5,496 nt of DNA from Candidatus Thorarchaeota archaeon (lineage in GTDB: Archaea > Asgardarchaeota > Thorarchaeia > Thorarchaeales > Thorarchaeaceae), in NCBI GenBank assembly GCA_016841005.1, contig JAEORG010000324.1:1-5496 (forward strand). Direction: 5' to 3'. The translations under genes were made by a program, and so were the position numbers. This document shows positions 1-5,496 of the stretch, piece by piece; position 1 is the stretch's first letter; every line of letters begins with the position of its first letter. The notes under the pieces are model-generated. The model was not told the DNA's origin, made no database searches, and saw nothing but the letters and a program-made list of their open reading frames with translations.

Positions 1-99
1 ATGGGATTTACAACTCAACAATCCCCGTCTCTATATCAAAATCATTGCCGACTAATCAGTCTGTCTACTTAGCTGAAATTAGAAGCATTAGCTTTCCTA

Positions 100-1572
100 T
101 CAGAAGGTGTAATTATCACCTGTTCTAATACATCGCAGAATCTTAGGTATATCTTCATGACTACGATACCAGATTATTCTGATCTTTAGTTCCTTGAAAG
201 CCTCCTCTTCGATTTCGTGATGAGTATTCAGATAATTTCGTTCAATATCTGTAGGTTCTCTCGGAATCCCCGCCGCATCTATTGGTGCTTCTCTTGCAAA
301 ACACACATAGTGCCAAGGTGTTCCTAGTCTTCGTGCCATTAACCGGAGGAGTCTCCTGAGATTTGGATCAGTTAAGGAATGCCCAATCATTAAACATGTA
401 CAATTGTGAAGAAAATTGAATTGAGTGATATTTGCCCAACCATATGGATCTTCATATAGTGTGTGATAATCTTCCTCTGAAAGAACCAATGGAACATTGC
501 ACGGCAATTTGTATGATTCAGGATTCTCTGGAAGGAATCCATGAACATGATAGATTCCTATCTCATCCTGCTTTGGTTCCATTCCCTCTTGGCAGATAGA
601 TTGAAACTTTACTCTCTGTTTGTTGAGCTCTCTCTCAAGCAAATCATCATAGTTATGCGTAAGTACGGATTTAACACCTCCCTCCTTCTCTGATGATTTA
701 CATAGGTTCGCAATTGCTTCAAGTGTCAATCCATGAGAACCAATTTTCCGGTAAAGGATATGTGTCAGTATTTTCTCAAAACGATCTTTTAGACCAGTCC
801 TCGCGTATAATGCACTAAGTAGAGGATCTGGACCAAGTAGACCTGGGAAAGCTTCTGATAGACTTCTTTTTTGATCTTCTGTTGCTTTAATACCATACTT
901 ACTTAGTTTATCGTCGATTAAAGCCAGTCTCAGGTCAGATAGGAGGGATTGCCACAACGGAATTCCTGCTGGTTTCGATACTCCTGCTCCTAGAAAAAGT
1001 ATAATCCCTCTTTTCTTATACTCTTCATTAAGCTCCTTGACATGTTTTGCACAACGCTCTTTCCATTCATCACTAACTCCCTTTTCGACTTTCTCTACTG
1101 CCTCTTCGATTCTTCGATTTCTTAGTCTATCTGCAAGTGCCAATCGTACATTCAGCTCAGGGAAAACTTTCAGAGAACCTTTTGGAGCTATTTTAAGTTC
1201 CTCTGCCATTCGGTTGAGTTTTCCGTACCCCCATACAATCAAGGGGAATGATTCTCCGAGTATCTCATTCGCTGACCGCTCAATACTCTTGTACGGCGGT
1301 GATCTCTCTTTTCCAGTTAGTATTATGAGACCACTAGCCACATCATATTTACGAGCAAATCGAAAAATCTCGATCGCTCTCTGAAATGTTCTTCGAGAAA
1401 GAACCACACCTATTGGTCCCTTGAGATTTTTGAAGTCCCCTAGAACCAACGCATCAAATGGCCCAAATTGCTCTGAAATCTCTAAATTCTGTTCTGAGAA
1501 GTACTCCTTTAGGAGCGTAAGTGCAAATGAGTAGTCTATCTCATGACCCGCTCTGAAGCTATACCACGACAT
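100..1572 (-). CDS. SIR2-family protein, probable NAD+-consuming defence effector
   Basis: Encodes 490 residues. The SIR2 domain spans about residues 189-410. It shows the nucleotide-binding GAGVS (195-199) followed by GIPLW, THNYD (305-309) with the expected Asn307, YHVHG (341-345) with the expected catalytic His344, and GHSLTDPN (397-404). These are hallmarks of the SIR2_2-like group, whose defence members (ThsA, DSR2) hydrolyse NAD+. The paired CxxC zinc-ribbon motifs of protein-deacetylating sirtuins are absent, so NADase activity is the better inference. Residues 1-130 are not SIR2. Their strand-helix-strand pattern (FDALVLGDF, GPIGVVLS, GLIILTG, PLIVWGYGKL) resembles a degenerate restriction-endonuclease-like fold, but the expected E-x-K is missing. 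A charged, probably helical linker (about 150-188) joins the two parts. No signal peptide or membrane segment is seen, so it should be cytosolic. The ATG is supported by a GAGGGAG site 7 bases upstream. The gene ends in TGA with TAG directly after it. SIR2 membership is secure; the role and the N-terminal fold are inferred. Confidence 0.9.
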   Translation of the reverse strand: MSWYSFRAGHEIDYSFALTLLKEYFSEQNLEISEQFGPFDALVLGDFKNLKGPIGVVLSRRTFQRAIEIFRFARKYDVASGLIILTGKERSPPYKSIERSANEILGESFPLIVWGYGKLNRMAEELKIAPKGSLKVFPELNVRLALADRLRNRRIEEAVEKVEKGVSDEWKERCAKHVKELNEEYKKRGIILFLGAGVSKPAGIPLWQSLLSDLRLALIDDKLSKYGIKATEDQKRSLSEAFPGLLGPDPLLSALYARTGLKDRFEKILTHILYRKIGSHGLTLEAIANLCKSSEKEGGVKSVLTHNYDDLLERELNKQRVKFQSICQEGMEPKQDEIGIYHVHGFLPENPESYKLPCNVPLVLSEEDYHTLYEDPYGWANITQFNFLHNCTCLMIGHSLTDPNLRRLLRLMARRLGTPWHYVCFAREAPIDAAGIPREPTDIERNYLNTHHEIEEEAFKELKIRIIWYRSHEDIPKILRCIRTGDNYTF

Positions 1573-1579
1573 GGCTGAA

Positions 1580-1586
1580 CTCCCTC
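1580..1586 (-). promoter_or_regulatory. Ribosome binding site of the SIR2 gene
   Basis: On the minus strand GAGGGAG lies 7 bases before the ATG at 1572. This is a strong Shine-Dalgarno match at good spacing and fixes the start codon. Confidence 0.75.
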
Positions 1587-1620
1587 TATATAGCTATTAA
1601 TCGGTGTGGTTAAAACCCCC

Positions 1621-1632
1621 TTTTATAATAAA
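1621..1632 (-). promoter_or_regulatory. TATA-like promoter candidate for the SIR2 gene
   Basis: The minus strand reads TTTATTATAAAA here, about 50 bases upstream of the ATG. That would place an archaeal transcription start about 25 bases downstream and leave a short leader containing the GAGGGAG site. A second TATAAAAC lies at 1643-1650. No bacterial -35 partner is evident. If either box is real, the SIR2 gene has its own promoter and need not depend on transcription from the membrane-protein gene upstream. Judged on sequence appearance alone. Confidence 0.4.
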
Positions 1633-1761
1633 CTGGTTACTCGTTTTATAGGTTGATTAGTCTGAGTAGTTTTCACCATTTTACTTTAAGCAGATCCTCA
1701 AAAGGTAAACATGAATGAGGAAAATTCACATTCGATTCTAAAATGTTACATCTGCTTCTCT

Positions 1762-1812
1762 TGCCTGTACGGCAGATAGTCTGGTCCGGAGATCTCACGA
1801 GCCATGACTATC
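1762..1812 (-). terminator. Tandem hairpins after the membrane-protein gene, possible terminator or processing site
   Basis: Directly after the TAG stop at 1813-1815, GATAGTC (1806-1812) pairs with GACTATC (1775-1781) on the minus strand. A further three pairs (CCA/TGG) extend the stem past one bulged base, giving about 10 pairs. The loop includes the palindrome GAGATCTC (1789-1796). A second small hairpin, TGCC/GGCA with a 5-base loop, follows at 1762-1774. There is no long T run right after the stems, so this is not a classic intrinsic terminator. It may instead stabilise or end the upstream message. Confidence 0.4.
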
Positions 1813-3606
1813 CTAGCGTTTTCTTTTGTTGATTATCTTCTTTGCAGCAAATGATAGTTCATCATCAGGATCATTATTTGCAATGAATGATACCATTTCC
1901 AACTCTTGGCTTGTTGGTTCAACTGTCTTTAGAATTTCCAGTGCAATTCTCCTGACTCCTGGCTTCTCATCATCCAACGCAGTGAGAAGAAATGGTCTGT
2001 AGGCTTCTCTCTTCTCTTTCCAATCACCTGAAAACAAAGATTCATCAATATTCCATAGACGCCCAAGAAATTCAGTGGTATTCATTTTGATAGTTACACT
2101 TTGCTCCTTGAACAAAGCAGGTAAGAAACTAGTCACCATCAAATCCTTGTCAACTCGCATGAAGAACTCCACAGCACTCAATGCTAAGGATGGGTTTTCA
2201 TCTAAAATGAAATTTGTTACCTCCCGAATGAGTTCATAGTAGTCTGTTTTTGATTCTTTCAGAATATCACTGATATTAGATCTGTCCCCACCTTGCACAA
2301 TCATGAGCTTAACTTGTTCCACTCTTGAACCACTCATATTAAGAACTGTTCTTGTAACTCGGTTTCCAGCTTTTTGCCAGATATTTTCTTCTTTGTGGTT
2401 AAGAAGCGCATGTACTGCTCTTTCCCTTAGATTGTCATCCACGTACTCGATTGCAGAACGGAGGTTTTCTGCATAATTCAGCTGGCCTTCTTTATACCAC
2501 TTCAATATGATTTCCACTATCTTCGAATTGACAGGTGGTTCTTTCAATCGACCGAATGCGAAAAACATCGAGTCCAGTTGTCTGTCACTCAGACCACTCC
2601 CATCAACTGTTGTAAAGAGAACCTCTGCATCGCTCAGTTTAGAATCGTCAACACCCAATAGATTAGTCATAACACCCGAGGCCGCATTGAAACAGGATAT
2701 CTCGATGGCACATTTGAGTATCTTTTTCATAACCTTGGTTCGAATCAGGCTTTGCTGTCTTGAGGTTTCATCATACCCACTGATGACTCCCGCCCAAAGG
2801 TCAGTATATCTTGAAGATAGCACACTCTGCTGAGACTGAACCTCTTGCTCAAGAGTTTCAAGAAAGTAGTCCATCCTCCGTTTGAATCCTCTCCAATCCT
2901 GATGAATTGCCATACTCTCAAGGTCATCTAGAAATGTATCTACTATTTCAGTTGAAAATGCATCATATCCACTGGAGGAGTAATCTACTGATTTATGCTT
3001 CTTTCTCAATTGAACAACTGATCTAGTTTCTTTCATAGACAAGTATGATGCTAGCTGAACACAGCGGAAAAGGAATCCCTCATAATTATACCAAATAAGA
3101 AGGCAGACTATTATCCAAAGGGCGAGTGTGATTATAATGTTAGACAACGTATCGATATCAAACGCAAAGAAAAGGCATGGAATAGACAAGCAAAAGTAAA
3201 ACGCACCTTTCAATGACCAAATATCATTATGAAGAATAGGCCCATCCATTAGTCGAGATAGCTTCTCATTCGATTTTTCTTTTGGTGTTTCCCAAGTTTC
3301 AGTGACGAAGACATCCCATATTGATAACGCTATGTCTGTTCGGATTATATGTTTTTCAAGAATCTCCCTGTATCTGAAAAGAGTCAGTTTCTTGATTCCC
3401 CAAGTAACAGAATTATCTAATCTAACTAGAAAGAAGAGTGAACCAATAAGTGAACCTAGACCAGTTGAAACAGCTATTACATTTGTCGGTATTAGGAACA
3501 AATCTGGCGTCAACCATCGGATTAGAGCAACTGCGACGACAAATCCAAATGCCAGATACACTGCATTCTCAGCTTTCGATCCTGTACTGAAACTCATTGT
3601 GCTCAT
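1813..3606 (-). CDS. Unrecognised four-helix membrane protein with a helical-repeat C-terminal part
   Basis: Encodes 597 residues; I do not recognise the family. Four hydrophobic segments are visible at about residues 14-32, 41-61, 134-150 and 154-173, arranged as two hairpins around a charged loop (62-132). After residue 175 the protein is hydrophilic and looks almost entirely alpha-helical. The C-terminus (about 537-595) has the spacing of HEAT-like repeats, with RPFLLTALDDEKPGVRRIALEILK followed by a similar helix pair ending in AAKKIINK. Earlier helix pairs near 380-415 and 470-505 could be degenerate units. No catalytic motif, signal peptide or zinc site is apparent. An AAGGAG site 6 bases before the ATG supports this start over Met4. 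It lies upstream of the SIR2 gene on the same strand with a 240-base gap, and is divergent from the helicase gene. By position it may be a membrane-anchored sensor or effector partner in a defence locus; that is inference. It ends in TAG. Confidence 0.85.
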   Translation of the reverse strand: MSTMSFSTGSKAENAVYLAFGFVVAVALIRWLTPDLFLIPTNVIAVSTGLGSLIGSLFFLVRLDNSVTWGIKKLTLFRYREILEKHIIRTDIALSIWDVFVTETWETPKEKSNEKLSRLMDGPILHNDIWSLKGAFYFCLSIPCLFFAFDIDTLSNIIITLALWIIVCLLIWYNYEGFLFRCVQLASYLSMKETRSVVQLRKKHKSVDYSSSGYDAFSTEIVDTFLDDLESMAIHQDWRGFKRRMDYFLETLEQEVQSQQSVLSSRYTDLWAGVISGYDETSRQQSLIRTKVMKKILKCAIEISCFNAASGVMTNLLGVDDSKLSDAEVLFTTVDGSGLSDRQLDSMFFAFGRLKEPPVNSKIVEIILKWYKEGQLNYAENLRSAIEYVDDNLRERAVHALLNHKEENIWQKAGNRVTRTVLNMSGSRVEQVKLMIVQGGDRSNISDILKESKTDYYELIREVTNFILDENPSLALSAVEFFMRVDKDLMVTSFLPALFKEQSVTIKMNTTEFLGRLWNIDESLFSGDWKEKREAYRPFLLTALDDEKPGVRRIALEILKTVEPTSQELEMVSFIANNDPDDELSFAAKKIINKRKR

Positions 3607-3612
3607 GAGAAA

Positions 3613-3618
3613 CTCCTT
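3613..3618 (-). promoter_or_regulatory. Ribosome binding site of the membrane-protein gene
   Basis: AAGGAG on the minus strand, 6 bases before the ATG at 3606. It favours this start over the second methionine codon three codons downstream. Confidence 0.75.
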
Positions 3619-3631
3619 ACAAGAATCACCA

Positions 3632-3645
3632 ATTTGAAATCAAAT
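3632..3645. promoter_or_regulatory. Palindrome ATTTGA-AA-TCAAAT, possible operator
   Basis: Two 6-base arms are perfectly inverted around a 2-base centre. The site lies 26-39 bases upstream of the membrane-protein start codon, where a regulator could block that promoter. AT-rich dyads arise by chance fairly often, so support is modest. Confidence 0.3.
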
Positions 3646-3667
3646 AAGGTTTAATGAACGAATTAAC

Positions 3668-3677
3668 AATCCGGATT
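3668..3677. promoter_or_regulatory. Perfect 10-base palindrome AATCCGGATT, possible operator
   Basis: A GC-centred perfect palindrome in an otherwise AT-rich divergent intergenic region, 62-71 bases upstream of the membrane-protein gene and about 175 bases upstream of the helicase frame. Its position between two divergent genes suits a shared regulator. The sequence shows no regulator gene. Confidence 0.3.
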
Positions 3678-3807
3678 CCATAGATATTAGGTTTATTTCC
3701 GATCTTCATGCGTTTTATCAAATTATGAATTAAGTTTGCCATTATGCAGAAGCAAACCAACCAGAGCAATCATCAGATTGCATCTCTTATTTTCAAACAA
3801 GCAATTG

Positions 3808-3814
3808 ATATATA
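3808..3814 (+). promoter_or_regulatory. TATA-like promoter candidate for the helicase gene
   Basis: ATATATA lies about 25 bases upstream of the AGGGAGG site. An archaeal start around 3836-3838 would give a very short leader beginning at the Shine-Dalgarno. That transcript would lack the ATG at 3820 and leave only CTG 3852 or the overlapping ATG 3844 as starts. A second possible box, TTTTATCA (3714-3721 region), lies further upstream. Confidence 0.3.
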
Positions 3815-3819
3815 GCATT

Positions 3820-3855
3820 ATGATTTTAGAACTTATAGGGAGGATGATTTTCTGA
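3820..3855 (+). CDS. Possible 11-codon leader ORF overlapping the helicase start
   Basis: ATG at 3820 opens a short frame encoding MILELIGRMIF and stops at TGA 3853-3855. The stop shares four bases (CTGA) with a CTG in the helicase frame, like the ATGA overlaps used for translational coupling. A Shine-Dalgarno (AGGGAGG) lies inside the frame, suited to re-initiation at the CTG. The frame could equally be the true helicase N-terminus split by a one-base shift in the TTTT run at 3848-3851. No ribosome binding site is seen ahead of this ATG. I cannot tell whether the peptide is made. Confidence 0.25.
   Translation: MILELIGRMIF
3837..3843 (+). promoter_or_regulatory. Shine-Dalgarno AGGGAGG deciding the helicase start
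   Basis: A strong match whose 3' end is 8 bases before CTG 3852, an ideal spacing. It directly abuts ATG 3844, which is too close for normal use and opens only a three-codon frame. It is the best evidence in the sequence that helicase translation begins at or very near 3852. Confidence 0.5.
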
Positions 3856-5496
3856 CATCTGAAGTTGCAAAGCTCAGTGTTGGTTCCATAATTTCCACAG
3901 AGCTTTGGGAAGGAGCAGCAAGAATTGATGATTTGGATCTTCTCGGAGAATATCTAAAGCTCAGAGTGACAGGTATTGAGAACGGAGTTACTGAAGAGAG
4001 ACTAATCCATCCAAAAGCAAGGCCTATCAAAATCCTGTCTGATGATGAAACATGGATTGATGCAATTTCACCGACGCCAGAAGAACTTCAGCTACTCAGG
4101 CCAGAGATGCCATTTACTGAGGGCAAGATTGTAGAAGCACGTAGAAGACTCTGGCGAATCGACTCGATTGATCAGAGAAACAAGACAGCTACAGTAGTAA
4201 GTGTGAGTGGACAACCAGCACGTCACGAACTGTATTTACCCATTGAAGATATCCGACTTGCAAGTTTCCCTCCGCCAGATATTGGCAAAATTGGCACGCC
4301 TCGTTTTCAGAAGATGCTAATGCAGGCATTAGGATTCAATCTTATACATGGAACCGCAGTCCTTACAGGTCTACAAAGAAGTGGCGTGATTCCTATGCCA
4401 TTTCAGCTGGTTCCAGTCATCTTGGCATTGAACCTTCCCCGGGCAAGATTGCTGATTGCTGATGATGTTGGGCTTGGCAAGACAATTGAGGCCGGTCTTA
4501 TCCTGAGCGAGTTGGTTGCACGAAATAAGGTCAACAGGGTGTTGATTATCACGCCTGCAAATCTTTGCGAACAATGGCAAGAAACGATGAATCGATTCTT
4601 CCATTTCGGTTTCCGAATAATATCAAAAAGACAGAGAAGAGTGTTAGAGAGAGAACTCATGGTTGGAGGCAACCCCTGGATTCGTTTTCCAAAACTCATC
4701 GTATCGGTCGATTATATCAAGCAAGATGAGGTGCTAGGAGAGGCGCTCTCAGAACCTTGGGACCTAGTTATTATTGATGAGGCACATAAAGTGGCTAAGC
4801 CTCATCAAACCACGCAGGGCTCAGATCCAACAATGAAGCGATATCAACTTGGCAAAAAGATAGCGTCAGCAACAGAGCACCTATTACTTTTGACAGCCAC
4901 ACCACATAATGGATATCGAGATACATTCGCAAGTCTACTAAGTCTTCTCAATACCGAGATAGTGAAAGGGAAGATTCCTGATATTACCATCAACAAGAAT
5001 GTAGCAAGAAATCATGTGTGTCAGAGAAGAAGATCAGATGTAGAAGAATGGTTTAGAATATCTGATGAGAAATCACCTTTCCCAGAAGCAGATAGAAAGG
5101 AACTGTTCGTGTCATTATCATATCAATATGAACAGGTTATGAGTGAGCTAAAATCATTAAGCAGACATATTCTCTCTGTATCAAAAGATGTAGAACGAGA
5201 AAAACGTCTTGCACAATGGACAGTAATTCACTTTTACAAAAGAGCACTTAGCTCACCCTATGCTCTTGAGTGCTCCATAAGGAATAGACTTGCAAGAATT
5301 AAGCGAAGGATAGATAGTAAATCAACAGAGTCAGAACTACTCGGTCTTTCAGAAACCGAGCTCAGAACTTCTGCTCTTGACGATGATCCGGGAGATTATA
5401 TCAGCGAGGAGGAAGTAGATGCAAGAGCTCCAGGGGTCGTTTTTGGAGATGCTTCTGATGCAAAACTTGAAGAACAGATTCTCTCATCGATAATGG
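3852..5496 (+). CDS. drmD: DrmD-like SF2/SNF2 helicase (N-terminal half, runs off the window)
   Basis: About 548 codons are visible, numbering from CTG 3852; the gene continues past the right edge. After a roughly 190-residue N-terminal region come a Q-like PFQLVPV, motif I DDVGLGKT (Lys210), motif Ia-like IITPANL, motif II DEAH (309-312) and motif III LTATPHN (from 347). The NPW..FPKLIVSVDY stretch before motif II, RRRSD near residues 393-397 and FYKRALSSP (461-469) are features I associate with DrmD, the ATP-dependent helicase of class 1 DISARM, which restricts phage DNA together with a methyltransferase and DrmA-B-C. DrmD is usually about 1,000 residues, so the helicase C-terminal domain should lie just outside. 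No ATG, GTG or TTG precedes codon 28 (TTG 3933) in this frame, and the first in-frame ATG is at 4107, too far inside. CTG 3852 is chosen for its Shine-Dalgarno. The helicase call is firm and the DrmD subtype probable; full DISARM membership is unproven. Confidence 0.85.
   Translation, partial: MTSEVAKLSVGSIISTELWEGAARIDDLDLLGEYLKLRVTGIENGVTEERLIHPKARPIKILSDDETWIDAISPTPEELQLLRPEMPFTEGKIVEARRRLWRIDSIDQRNKTATVVSVSGQPARHELYLPIEDIRLASFPPPDIGKIGTPRFQKMLMQALGFNLIHGTAVLTGLQRSGVIPMPFQLVPVILALNLPRARLLIADDVGLGKTIEAGLILSELVARNKVNRVLIITPANLCEQWQETMNRFFHFGFRIISKRQRRVLERELMVGGNPWIRFPKLIVSVDYIKQDEVLGEALSEPWDLVIIDEAHKVAKPHQTTQGSDPTMKRYQLGKKIASATEHLLLLTATPHNGYRDTFASLLSLLNTEIVKGKIPDITINKNVARNHVCQRRRSDVEEWFRISDEKSPFPEADRKELFVSLSYQYEQVMSELKSLSRHILSVSKDVEREKRLAQWTVIHFYKRALSSPYALECSIRNRLARIKRRIDSKSTESELLGLSETELRTSALDDDPGDYISEEEVDARAPGVVFGDASDAKLEEQILSSIM

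Noticed and set aside
1..72. ATG-initiated 23-codon frame at the left edge on the plus strand
   Set aside because: Too short, no domain and no visible upstream signal. It could be chance or the tail of a gene outside the window.
46..99. Short inverted repeats such as GACT/AGTC downstream of the SIR2 gene
   Set aside because: The stems are only 4 bases with no T run, so a terminator call is not supported.
1037..1384. 115-codon open frame on the plus strand
   Set aside because: It lies fully inside the SIR2 gene on the opposite strand, with a Ser/Phe-rich composition typical of an antisense shadow and no recognisable domain.
2507..2833. 108-codon plus-strand frame, and the 60-codon minus-strand frame at 2745-2927
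   Set aside because: Both are inside the membrane-protein gene in other frames and show no family features.
3302..3637. 111-codon plus-strand frame at the 5' end of the membrane-protein gene
   Set aside because: It is antisense to a well-supported coding start with its own ribosome binding site, and has no recognisable domain.
3647..3695. Direct repeat AGGTTTA at 3647-3653 and 3689-3695
   Set aside because: A 7-base AT-rich repeat is expected by chance in a region of this size.
3833..4699. Minus-strand frames of 65, 77 and 98 codons
   Set aside because: All are antisense to the helicase, whose motifs fix the plus strand as coding.

Overview
The window is a moderately AT-rich stretch holding three genes and no RNA genes, CRISPR array or insertion sequence that I can see. 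Several points suggest an archaeon: frequent AGA/AGG arginine codons, TATA-like AT-rich boxes rather than clear -35/-10 pairs, and good Shine-Dalgarno sites at the two minus-strand genes. This is inference. A bacterial host cannot be excluded and I cannot name a genus.

Layout. Bases 1-99 are the 3' flank of the first gene and hold nothing I can support. A minus-strand gene (100-1572) encodes a 490-residue SIR2-family protein with intact NAD-binding and catalytic motifs. Its N-terminal region of about 130 residues may be a worn-down nuclease-like fold. A 240-base gap (1573-1812) holds this gene's ribosome binding site, a TATA-like promoter candidate, and two hairpins just after the stop of the next gene. 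A second minus-strand gene (1813-3606) encodes a 597-residue protein that I do not recognise. It has four predicted membrane helices in its first 175 residues and a long helical, partly HEAT-like cytosolic part. A 245-base divergent intergenic region (3607-3851) carries two short palindromes and an unusual arrangement around the start of the third gene. From about 3852 to the window's right edge, a plus-strand gene encodes the N-terminal half of an SF2/SNF2-type helicase. It resembles DrmD, the helicase of class 1 DISARM anti-phage systems.

Working together. A DrmD-like helicase facing a SIR2 protein and an unknown membrane protein looks like the edge of an anti-phage defence island. One reading is a DISARM cluster continuing to the right (methyltransferase, DrmA, DrmB, DrmC expected), with the minus-strand pair as a neighbouring abortive-infection module of NAD+ depletion and a membrane protein. 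A second reading is a single composite system. The window alone cannot separate them.

The most notable local oddity is the helicase start. No ATG, GTG or TTG lies in frame before codon 28 of the conserved reading frame. A strong Shine-Dalgarno lies 8 bases before a CTG, and that CTG overlaps the stop of an 11-codon ORF in a CTGA arrangement. A CTG start, a -1 frameshift or a one-base sequence error would each explain this.
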